Shown piece by piece: positions 49,431 to 57,730 of a stretch of 64,000 bases of DNA. This stretch comes from Ancylobacter sp. WKF20. GTDB taxonomy: Bacteria; Pseudomonadota; Alphaproteobacteria; Rhizobiales; Xanthobacteraceae. Each line of letters opens with the position of its first letter. The stretch's first letter is position 1. Where the stretch lies: positions 992,001-1,056,000 of the forward strand of contig NZ_CP121679.1 of assembly GCF_029760895.1 (NCBI RefSeq). Direction: 5' to 3'. The position numbers were made by a program, and so were the translations under genes. Under the pieces are notes generated by a model, which was given only the letters and a program-made list of their open reading frames with translations, had not been told where the DNA came from and made no database searches.

Positions 49431-52319
49431 GTGATTGAGCAGAACACAGCTTTAGCCGGGCCGGTACGATTCGGGCCCTTCACCTTCTACCCGGGCCAGC
49501 AATTGCTGGCGCAGGACGGGGTGGCGGTGACGCTGGGCAGCCGCGCGCGGGCCCTTCTGGCGACGCTTCTCGACCATCACGGTGCCGTTGTCAGTAAGGC
49601 GCAGCTCATCCAGAGCGCCTGGCCGGAGACCTTCGTCGAGGAAGCCAATCTGCGCGTGCACATCGCAGCCCTGCGCCGCGCGCTTGGCGATGGGCAGGAG
49701 GGGCGGCGCTACATCGTCAATATCTCCGGGCGCGGGTATTCCTTCGTGTTTCCGATCACGCGCGAGGACATCCCGCCGACGCGCGAGAGGCTGATCGAGC
49801 CCAGCGGTGTTAGCGCGAACCTGCCTCCGGTGCCCGCGCGCATCGTCGGCCGCACCGCGACTGTGCAGTTCATCACCTCGCTTCTGCGCGAGCAGCGCTT
49901 CGTCTCGCTCGTCGGTCCCGGTGGCATCGGCAAGTCGACCGTGGCGCTCGCGGTCGCTCATGACCTCGCCGCCGGTTTCGGCGACGGAGTCTGCTTCGTC
50001 GACCTGTCGGCCCTGAATGACCCGCAGCTCGTCCCGACGGCCGTGGCGGCAGCTATGGGGATCGGCGTGCGCACGGACCAGTTGCTGCCCAGCCTGATCG
50101 CCGCGACCCGCTCCAAGCGCCGGCTCCTGCTGCTGGACAGCTGCGAGCATGTCATCGACACCGTCTCCGACCTCGCGGAAGCGCTGTTCCTCGGGGGCGG
50201 CGAGGGCCTTCACATCCTCACCACCACGCGCGAGCCGCTGCGGGTGCGTGGCGAGCACATCCATCGTCTGTCCGCGCTCGATTCCCCGCCGCCGCGCCCC
50301 GGCCTCACCAGCGCCGAGGCTCTGCAATACCCGGCCGTGCAGCTCTTCGTGGAACGCGCCGCGGCGAGCCTCAACGGCTTCCGCCTGATCGATGCGGAAG
50401 CGTCCGTCGTCGCCGATCTCTGCCGGCGGCTGGACGGGATTGCGCTGGCCATCGAGATCGCGGCGGGCCGGGTCGAAAGCCTCGGCGTGGTCGGCCTCGC
50501 CAATCTGCTCGACGATCGATTCCGGCTGAACCTGCAGGGCCGCCGGACGGCACGGCAGCGCCATCAGACCCTGAGCACGCTGCTCGACTGGAGCTACGCG
50601 CTGCTTCCGCCGTTCGAGCAACTCGTCCTCCGGCAATTGGCGATACTGGCCGGCACCTTCACCGTCGATGACGCCATCGCCATCGTCGCCGATGACGAGG
50701 CCACGGACCAGAAAGTCATCAGCGCCCTCGCCAATCTCGTCGAGAAGTCACTGGTCGTCGCCGATGTGCATGGCTCGCAGGCGCGCTATCGCTTGCTCGA
50801 CACAACGCGCGCCTATGCCAGCCTGAAGCTCGCTGAGAGCGGCAAGCTCGACCTGCTCCGGCGCCGGCATGCGGAGATTTTCCGTGATGCGCTCGACAGC
50901 GCCAATCGTGATTGGCCGCGACGCCCTGCGCCGGAATGGACCCGGAACCATCACCACCTGATCGACAATGCCCGCGCCGCCCTCGACTGGGCGCTGTCGC
51001 CCGACGGCGACACCGAGATCGCCGTGGCCCTGACGCTCGGGGCCGTGCCGCTGTGGTTCCAGCTTCAACTCATCGCCGAAGCCTATGTCCATGTCAGCGC
51101 CGTGCTGGCGCGGGTCGATGGCACCTGCCCGGCGCAGGTTCAGATGCGCCTCCAGGCGGTGCTGGCCTGGTCGCTCATGCAGATCAAGGGGCAGGTGGAC
51201 GAGACGCGGGCCGCCTGGCAGCGGACCTTCGATCTGGCGGAAAGCCTCGACGACACCGACTATCAGCTGCGCGGCCTGTGGGGGCTGTGGTCCGGCCTGC
51301 TCAACCGGAGCCGCTTTCAGGAAGCGCTGGCCCTGGCGCAACGCTTCGCCGACGTCGCCGCCCGCCGCAGCGACCTGAACGACAGCTATGTCGGCCACCG
51401 CATGATCGGCTACATCCTGCATCTGCTCGGCCGGCAGACGGAGGCGCGCCGGCACCTCGAGCACATGGTCAAGGGCTATGTCGTGCCGACCACCGGCGAC
51501 CAGATCATCCGCTTCGTGTTCGAGCAGAAGCTCACCGGCCGCTGTTTCCTCGCGCGAATTTTCTGGCTGCAGGGCGCGTTCGACGCCGCGCTGGCCGAGG
51601 TCGACGACATCGTGGCGGTCGCCGAAGCGAGCGACGACCGGCTGACGCTGTGCCAGGTGCTGGTGCAGGCGGCATGCCCGGTCGCGCTGTTCGCCGACGA
51701 CCTGCCGCGCGCCCGGCGCTACATCACCCGGCTGGTCGACGTCTCCGCGCAGGACGGGATCGAGTTCTGGCAGGTGTGGGGCCAGTGCTTTGCGGGGGTG
51801 CTCGCCGTCCGCGAGGGCGACCTGTCGATCGGCGTCAAGAACCTCGGCGACGCGCTGATCAAGCTCCGGGGCATTGCCTATGGCGTGTACTACATCGTCT
51901 TCCTGGCGGAATACGCCCAGGCCCTTGCGCGGGCTGGCGAACTCGGCCGGGCGCGGGCCTGTCTGGCCGAGGCGCTGGCCCGCTCGCAGGAGAATGAGGA
52001 GGGCTGGTTCGCCGCGGAGCTCTGGCGGCTCACCGGCGAGTTCACCCGCCTCGGCAATGAGCCCCGCACTGACGAAGAGGCTGAAGCGGCGCTGATGACG
52101 GCCCTGCGGATCGCCCGTGAGCAGGAGGCGACCTTCTGGGAGATCAAGGCCGCCCTGAGCCTTGCCCGGCTTTGGCAGGCGCAAGGCCGTGCGGGCGAGG
52201 CTGAAGCCATGCTTTCCCCGCTGGTCCGGCACCGCGACGGCGCGCATGCCTTGCTGACCGAGGCGCGCGCCCTGCTGAGCGAATTGCGCGCGCCGGGAAG
52301 CCTCGACGGAACGCCCTGA
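49431..52319 (+). CDS. Large winged-helix/P-loop ATPase/TPR transcriptional regulator (AfsR/MalT-like architecture)
   Basis: A 962-residue cytoplasmic regulator. Residues about 12-105 form an OmpR-type winged helix (GSRARALLATLLDHHGAVVSKAQLI and LRVHIAALRRALGDG). The ATPase region has P-loop GPGGIGKST (about 162-170), Walker B-like RLLLLDSCEH (about 229-238) and a sensor RLDGIALAIEIAAGR. The C-terminal half is helical with TPR-like repeats. Such STAND proteins switch by ATP and ligand binding. The GTG at 49431 is the only suitable start, and its ribosome site is weak. Position after the sugar importer suggests control of the carbohydrate region. Confidence 0.86.
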   Translation: MIEQNTALAGPVRFGPFTFYPGQQLLAQDGVAVTLGSRARALLATLLDHHGAVVSKAQLIQSAWPETFVEEANLRVHIAALRRALGDGQEGRRYIVNISGRGYSFVFPITREDIPPTRERLIEPSGVSANLPPVPARIVGRTATVQFITSLLREQRFVSLVGPGGIGKSTVALAVAHDLAAGFGDGVCFVDLSALNDPQLVPTAVAAAMGIGVRTDQLLPSLIAATRSKRRLLLLDSCEHVIDTVSDLAEALFLGGGEGLHILTTTREPLRVRGEHIHRLSALDSPPPRPGLTSAEALQYPAVQLFVERAAASLNGFRLIDAEASVVADLCRRLDGIALAIEIAAGRVESLGVVGLANLLDDRFRLNLQGRRTARQRHQTLSTLLDWSYALLPPFEQLVLRQLAILAGTFTVDDAIAIVADDEATDQKVISALANLVEKSLVVADVHGSQARYRLLDTTRAYASLKLAESGKLDLLRRRHAEIFRDALDSANRDWPRRPAPEWTRNHHHLIDNARAALDWALSPDGDTEIAVALTLGAVPLWFQLQLIAEAYVHVSAVLARVDGTCPAQVQMRLQAVLAWSLMQIKGQVDETRAAWQRTFDLAESLDDTDYQLRGLWGLWSGLLNRSRFQEALALAQRFADVAARRSDLNDSYVGHRMIGYILHLLGRQTEARRHLEHMVKGYVVPTTGDQIIRFVFEQKLTGRCFLARIFWLQGAFDAALAEVDDIVAVAEASDDRLTLCQVLVQAACPVALFADDLPRARRYITRLVDVSAQDGIEFWQVWGQCFAGVLAVREGDLSIGVKNLGDALIKLRGIAYGVYYIVFLAEYAQALARAGELGRARACLAEALARSQENEEGWFAAELWRLTGEFTRLGNEPRTDEEAEAALMTALRIAREQEATFWEIKAALSLARLWQAQGRAGEAEAMLSPLVRHRDGAHALLTEARALLSELRAPGSLDGTP

Positions 52320-52445
52320 GCCGATCCCATCCCGGGGCGGCCTGGGACCGCGCCCGCCGTGACAATTTGCAAAGTTTTACACGCGCCTTCTCACGTGGCC
52401 GCTACAGTTCCATCAGTCGGTTCAGTGTTCGAGGAGACCACTGGC

Positions 52446-52775
52446 GTGAAGCTTTCTCATTGGCTCGACATGACAAAGATGGAACCGCTGAGCCTGTTCG
52501 TCATGACGGACGTGATCGTGCCGAGCTGTCGCGGTGAGGCGGGGTTGCGCGCGGTCGAGGCCGATATCTCCCGTGCGATGGCGGGCCTTTCACTGCCTGA
52601 GATTGCCAACGCGCTGACCGCGATAATGCTGCAGGCTGAAGCAACCCGCCGCCACGCCCTGCTGCGCGGGGCCAGTGATGCCGACGTCACGCCGTCCTGC
52701 GACCGCATCGTCGCGAACGCCAAGCGGGTCTGGCAACTCATCGCCGACGCGGCCGGCCCCGAGGGTGCGTGCTAG
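52446..52775 (+). CDS. Hypothetical protein (109 aa)
   Basis: An unrecognised, mainly helical protein. It contains the stretch EPLSLFVMTDVIVPSC near the start and VEADISRAMAGLSLPEIANALTAIML in pattern. The GTG at 52446 follows GAGGAGACC at good spacing, which favours it over a GTG at 52359; an ATG at 52470 is also possible. It has no signal peptide or membrane span. It lies between the large regulator and the convergent RND pump, so it has its own promoter or is the last gene of the regulator unit. Confidence 0.5.
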   Translation: MKLSHWLDMTKMEPLSLFVMTDVIVPSCRGEAGLRAVEADISRAMAGLSLPEIANALTAIMLQAEATRRHALLRGASDADVTPSCDRIVANAKRVWQLIADAAGPEGAC

Positions 52776-52799
52776 CCGCCGCATTCTAACCCCGACGAA

Positions 52800-55700
52800 T
52801 CACGAATTGTTGGCGAGGGCAGGCGTGACCGGCGGTGTGGTGGTCGACCCGCCCAGCCGGCGTTGCAGGGCGGCTAGGTAGAGATAGACGACCGGCGTCG
52901 TGTACAGGGTGAGCACCTGGCTGAGCGCCAGACCGCCGACCATGGCATAGCCGAGCGGCTGGCGCAGCTCCGTGCCGGTGCCCGTGCCCAGCATCAGCGG
53001 CACGCCGGCCAGCAGCGCCGCCATCGTCGTCATCAGAATGGGCCGGAAGCGCAGACGGCAGGCCTCGGTGATGGCTTCTTCCGCGCTCATGCCGCGCTCG
53101 CGCTCCCCGGCAATGGCGAAGTCCACCAGCATGATGCCGTTCTTCTTCACGATGCCGATGAGCAGGATGATGCCGATGATCCCGATCACCGACAGGTCGA
53201 AGCCGCCCGCCCACAGCGCCAGCAGCGCGCCTACGCCCGCCGATGGCAGCGTCGACAGAATGGTCAGCGGGTGGATGAAGCTCTCATAGAGCACGCCGAG
53301 AATGACATAGACCGCGAACAGCGCCGCGGCGATCAGGGCCGGCTCGCTGGCCAGCGCGCTCTGGAAGACCTGCGCGCTGCCCTGGAAGCTGCCGCTGAGG
53401 GTGGAGGGCGCGCCGAGCTCGGCCGAGGCCCGGTTGATCGCCGCCACCGCCCCGCCGAGCGACACGCCGGGCTTTAGGTTGAAGGAGATCGTCACCGCCG
53501 GGAATTGGGCCTGGTGCGACACGGAGAGCGGCCCGACCGCCTGCGGGTCGATGGTCACCAGCGTCGAGAGCGGAATGGCCTGCCCGGTGCTCGGCGACTT
53601 CACATAAATCTGGTCGAGCGTGCCGATGTGCCGCTGCAATTCCGGGGTCGCCTCCAGGATCACCGCATAGGAATCGAGCTGGGTGAAATACTGCGCCGCC
53701 TGCCGCTGGCCGAAGGCATCGTTCAGCGTCGCGTCGATCAGCGAGGGCTGGATGCCGAAGCGGGAGGCCCGGTCGCGGTCGATGGTCACCTTGAGCTGGG
53801 GCGCGTTGCCTTGCTGGTCGCTGGAGACATCGGTGAACTCAGGGAGCTGGCGGATCCGTGCCAGAAGCTTGGGCGCCCAGTCTTCAAGTTCGTGCAGGTC
53901 CACATCGGTCAACGTGTACTGATAGAGCGCCCGCGACACCCGGCCGCCCACCGATATGTCCTGCGCCGGCTGCAGGAAGACCGCGGCGCCGGTCACCTGC
54001 GCCAGCTTGGGGCGCAGGCGGTTGATGACCTCCGAGGCGCTGACGTCCCGCTCCTCACGCGGCTTCAGCGCGACGAAGAAGCGGCCGGTATTGGTGGTGT
54101 TCGCCCCGCCGGAACCGAGCATCGAGCCGAAGGCCGCGACAGCGGGGTCCTTGGCGAGCACCGCGCCGATCTGCACCTGCAGGCGTTTCATCTCGTCGGG
54201 CGAGACGTCCTGCGCCGCCTCGGACAGGCCGCTGAGGATGCCGATATCCTGCGTCGGGAAGAAACCCTTGGGCACCGCCACGAACAGCCAGCCGGTGAGG
54301 GCGAGGGTGCCGAAGAACACCATGAGCGTGAGGAAGCGGTAACGCATCGCGACCGCCAGCGTGCGCACGTAGAAGGCGAGGAGCGCCTCGAAGCCGGCCT
54401 CGATCATCCGGTAAAGCCGGCCATGGGTGTGGGATGGCGGCTTGAGGAAGCGCGCGCAGAGCATCGGAGTCAGTGTCAGCGATACCAGTGCCGACACGGC
54501 GATGGAGGCGGTGACGGTGAGCGCGAATTCGCGGAACAGCCGTCCGACGATCCCGCCCATCAGCAAGAGCGGGATGAACACCGCCACCAGCGAAATGCTG
54601 ATTGAGAGAACGGTGAAGCCGATCTCGCGCGCGCCCTTCATCGCCGCCGCATAGGCGGGCTCGCCCTCTTCCATGTGGCGCACGATGTTCTCGACCACAA
54701 CGATGGCATCGTCGACGACGAAGCCGACCGCGATGGTCAGCGCCATCAGCGACAGATTGTCGAGGCTGAAGCCCAGCGCGTACATCACCGCCGCCGAGCC
54801 GGCGAGCGAGAGCGGCACGGCCACGGCCGGGATCAGCGTCGCGCGCAGATTGCGCAGGAAGAGCAGGATCACCATCACCACCAGCGCGATGGTGAGCAGC
54901 AGGGTGAACTCCACATCCGCGACCGAGGCACGGATGGTGGTGGTACGGTCGACGATGGTATCGATGCTGATGCCAGCGGGAATGATGCCATCGAGCCGTG
55001 GCAGGGTGGCCTTGATGGCGTCCACCGTCTCGATGACATTCGCGCCTGGCTGCTTGAACACTAACAACACCACGGCGGGCCGCCCGGTACTCCACGCCGC
55101 GACATGGGTGTTCTCCGCTCCCTCCACCGCATGGCCGACATCGCGCACGCGCAGCGGGGCGCCGTTGCGATAGGCGAGGATCACGTCGTCATAGTCGGCC
55201 GGGGTGACGATCTGGTCGTTGGCGGCAATGGTGAAGCTGCGCACGGCGCCGTTGATCGACCCCTTCGCGGCCTCTGCCGTGGAATCGGCAAGCGTGGTTC
55301 GGACATCCTCGAAGGTGAGCCCGCTGGCCGCCAGCCGGGCCGGGTCGATCTGCACCCGGATCGCCGGCTTCTGCTCGCCGCCGATCACCACCTGCGCGAC
55401 GCCCTTCACCTGGGAGAGGCGCTGGGCCAGCACATTGTCGGCGAAATCATCGACCTGGGTGATCGGCATGGTGTCCGAGCGCGCGGCGAGGATCAGGATC
55501 GGGCTGTCGGCCGGGTTGACCTTGCGATAGCTTGGTGGCGTGGTCAGGTCGTCAGGCAACTGGCGCTGCGCGGCGGTGATCGCCGCCTGCACGTCCTGCG
55601 CCGCGCCGTCGATATCCCGGTCGAGCGCGAACTGAAGCGTGATCGAGGTCGACCCCAGGGTGGAGGTCGAGGTCATCTGGTCGAGCCCGGCGATCTGGCC

Positions 55701-55913
55701 GAAGCGCCGTTCCAGAGGCGCGGCGACCGCGGCGGCCATGGTGTCGGGGCTGGCGCCGGGCAGGGAGGCCGAGACCTGAATGGTCGGGAAATCCACCTGC
55801 GGCAGAGGCGCGACCGGCAGCAGCGGATAGGCGACGACGCCAAGCAGCGCGAGCGCCGCCATCAGCAGCGTTGTGGCGATCGGACGTTCGATGAAGGGAG
55901 CCGAGAGGTTCAC
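52800..55913 (-). CDS. RND multidrug efflux permease, MdtB/MuxB-like
   Basis: A 1037-residue inner-membrane proton-driven pump of the HAE-1 group, usual family length. NLSAPFIERPIATTLLMAALALLGVVAYPLLPVAPLPQVDFP in pattern is the MdtB/MdtC-type N terminus. The proton-relay aspartates lie in GFVVDDAIVVVENI, and large periplasmic loops occur after helices 1 and 7. The start is taken as GTG at 55913, ten bases after the adaptor stop, since the upstream continuation of the frame overlaps the adaptor gene. MdtBC systems use two different permeases; only one is present here, so it may act as a homotrimer. Confidence 0.92.
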   Translation of the reverse strand: MNLSAPFIERPIATTLLMAALALLGVVAYPLLPVAPLPQVDFPTIQVSASLPGASPDTMAAAVAAPLERRFGQIAGLDQMTSTSTLGSTSITLQFALDRDIDGAAQDVQAAITAAQRQLPDDLTTPPSYRKVNPADSPILILAARSDTMPITQVDDFADNVLAQRLSQVKGVAQVVIGGEQKPAIRVQIDPARLAASGLTFEDVRTTLADSTAEAAKGSINGAVRSFTIAANDQIVTPADYDDVILAYRNGAPLRVRDVGHAVEGAENTHVAAWSTGRPAVVLLVFKQPGANVIETVDAIKATLPRLDGIIPAGISIDTIVDRTTTIRASVADVEFTLLLTIALVVMVILLFLRNLRATLIPAVAVPLSLAGSAAVMYALGFSLDNLSLMALTIAVGFVVDDAIVVVENIVRHMEEGEPAYAAAMKGAREIGFTVLSISISLVAVFIPLLLMGGIVGRLFREFALTVTASIAVSALVSLTLTPMLCARFLKPPSHTHGRLYRMIEAGFEALLAFYVRTLAVAMRYRFLTLMVFFGTLALTGWLFVAVPKGFFPTQDIGILSGLSEAAQDVSPDEMKRLQVQIGAVLAKDPAVAAFGSMLGSGGANTTNTGRFFVALKPREERDVSASEVINRLRPKLAQVTGAAVFLQPAQDISVGGRVSRALYQYTLTDVDLHELEDWAPKLLARIRQLPEFTDVSSDQQGNAPQLKVTIDRDRASRFGIQPSLIDATLNDAFGQRQAAQYFTQLDSYAVILEATPELQRHIGTLDQIYVKSPSTGQAIPLSTLVTIDPQAVGPLSVSHQAQFPAVTISFNLKPGVSLGGAVAAINRASAELGAPSTLSGSFQGSAQVFQSALASEPALIAAALFAVYVILGVLYESFIHPLTILSTLPSAGVGALLALWAGGFDLSVIGIIGIILLIGIVKKNGIMLVDFAIAGERERGMSAEEAITEACRLRFRPILMTTMAALLAGVPLMLGTGTGTELRQPLGYAMVGGLALSQVLTLYTTPVVYLYLAALQRRLGGSTTTPPVTPALANNS

Positions 55914-55923
55914 CGCGCGCGCC

Positions 55924-57114
55924 TCATTTGCCCGCCGCCGGGGTATCCTGGGCCAGGCTTTCCCGGTCGCCCCCGGCGACCGCGACCTTCGTGTTGGCAC
56001 GCAGCCGGTATTGCCCGTTGACCACCACCCGGTCGCCGTCTGTCAGCCCCTCCTTCACAACCGCGAATCCGTCCGCGACATGGCCCGTGACGATCGGCCG
56101 GGCCACGGCGGTGTTCTCCGCCGTCACCACCCAGGCGAAGACGCCGTCCGGCCCGCGCTGGATCGCGGCGACCGGCACGGTCACTGCGTCCTTCATCGTG
56201 CCGACGGTCAGCGCGACATGGACGAAGGCGCCGGGCCACAGCCGCTCATCGTCATTGGGGAAGCTCGCCTTCAGCTTCAGCGTCGCCGTGGTCGCGTCGA
56301 TCTGGTTGTCGATGACGGTCAGCGTGCCCGTGCCGAGCACCGTGCCATCATCACGCGTCGCGACCGCCAGCACCGGCCCGCGCGCTTGCGCCTCCTGCAC
56401 GGCGGCGATGTCCTTTTCCGGGAGCGAGAACACCACGTCGATCGGCGTGAGCGTGGCGAGCACGGCGATGGGCGTCGAATCGCTGGTATGAACGAGATTG
56501 CCGGCATCCACCTGGCGAATGCCCATCCGGCCATCCACCGGCGCGGTGACCGTCGTGTAGTCGAGATTGGTCTGCGCGGTCTCCACCGCTGCGGCATCGG
56601 CGGCGACGGCGGCCTTGAGCTCGTCGACGGTGGCCTGCTGCTGGTCGAAGGTCTGACGGCTGGCATAGTCCTTCTGCACCAGCGCGGCATAGCGGGCGAG
56701 ATCCGCCTCCGCCCCGCGCAGTTGCGCCTCGTCCTTGACCTTGCCGGCGCGGACCTGATCGAGATTGGCCTGCGCCAGCTTCGGGTCGAGTTGCGCCAGC
56801 ACGTCGCCGGCCTTCACATTCTGACCCTCGCGGAAATTCACCGACTGGAGCGTGCCGTCGATGCGGGCATGAATGTTCACGGTCCGTGAGGCCTGCACCA
56901 TGCCGATGCCGTTGAGAACAACCGCGAGCGAGCGGCGCTCCACGGTCGCCACGTTCACCGGCACCGCCGCGCGCGGGGCGGGCTCCTCGGCCGCGCGGGG
57001 CGTGCTCGCCCGGCCTGACCAGACATAGAGACCGCCGCCCACCGCCAGCAGGAGGCCCGCCATGAAGATGGCGCGCCCCCGCCACGCCGAGGTCCGCTCC
57101 GCCGTCTCGCTCAT
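55924..57114 (-). CDS. RND efflux periplasmic adaptor subunit, MdtA/MuxA-like
   Basis: A 396-residue membrane fusion protein with an N-terminal anchor (about residues 13-30). The lipoyl-like hairpin follows (VNIHARIDGTLQSVNFREGQ), then a short alpha-hairpin (about 105-180) and the beta-barrel with TVTAPVDGRMGIRQVDAGN. The sequence agrees with MdtA across its length. It bridges the permease encoded downstream and an outer-membrane channel not found here. A palindrome in its upstream region could bind a repressor, but no regulator gene adjoins. Confidence 0.92.
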   Translation of the reverse strand: MSETAERTSAWRGRAIFMAGLLLAVGGGLYVWSGRASTPRAAEEPAPRAAVPVNVATVERRSLAVVLNGIGMVQASRTVNIHARIDGTLQSVNFREGQNVKAGDVLAQLDPKLAQANLDQVRAGKVKDEAQLRGAEADLARYAALVQKDYASRQTFDQQQATVDELKAAVAADAAAVETAQTNLDYTTVTAPVDGRMGIRQVDAGNLVHTSDSTPIAVLATLTPIDVVFSLPEKDIAAVQEAQARGPVLAVATRDDGTVLGTGTLTVIDNQIDATTATLKLKASFPNDDERLWPGAFVHVALTVGTMKDAVTVPVAAIQRGPDGVFAWVVTAENTAVARPIVTGHVADGFAVVKEGLTDGDRVVVNGQYRLRANTKVAVAGGDRESLAQDTPAAGK

Positions 57115-57730
57115 CCCGGACTCCCATCGCCCATGGGGGCGCGAAGGGAGTGTGCCGTGGATGGTGACAAGATGTGAGTTAAATATTGTTTAGAAACAGT
57201 ACCTTAGGGAAGGTGCGTGGCCCCAAGGTGTGAAGTCATGATTGGTTGATGGTCGAGCGGGATCGTCCGCCACGGTGATGACCCAGCGTCCCCGAGACGC
57301 AATCCACCGCCCAAGGTTGCACGTGTGCTCTCGGATCGCCGGCCGTGAAACACAAGAGCGGCGGGTCAGGCGCGCTCTGGGATGTGGTTACGATGCCAAA
57401 CGGGCGCGTGCGGCTAAACAGGCGTCACCCATGCCCGGTGTTCACGCTTCTGAAAAGAACTGGCGCGCCGACCAAGGTGAAATTGCGAACACGTATGTCG
57501 TTGAGTTTACATTGGTTTAGGCGACGACAATTAGGTGACGAACATTCGCAGTCAATTGCCCGGACTCGGCATCTGCTGCAGCCTACTGAGACGGGGGCGC
57601 CTGACGCCGGCGTTAAAGTGAGAAGACGCCCGATAGGCCTTTGCTAGCGATGCCGCCGCCGAAACGTGGCCATGACGGTCGCGCGTGCGCGCAGAAGCAG
57701 ACTGGAACACGATCGTGGATCGTGCCGCGA
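57115..57730. other. 616-base intergenic region, no gene recognised
   Basis: Both flanking genes read leftward. The first 100 bases hold the mdtA-like promoter region with an AT-rich segment around 57178-57200. From 57240 to 57650 several short frames are open on the plus strand, the longest about 100 residues (57345-57647), but none has a ribosome site, family resemblance or the GC-rich third codon positions of the neighbours. This part could be a decayed gene. A 6-bp hairpin, CACGAT (57708-57713) and ATCGTG (57719-57724), lies just after the molybdenum hydroxylase stop. Confidence 0.5.
57187..57198. promoter_or_regulatory. Candidate operator palindrome upstream of the RND adaptor gene
   Basis: TGTTTAGAAACA is a near-perfect palindrome with 5-base arms in the only AT-rich stretch upstream of the RND operon, about 75 bases before its start. 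Efflux operons of this kind are often controlled through such sites by TetR-type or response regulators. No regulator is encoded nearby. Confidence 0.3.

Noticed and set aside
57345..57647. A 100-residue plus-strand ORF
   Set aside because: It has no ribosome site, no recognisable domain and base composition unlike coding regions here.
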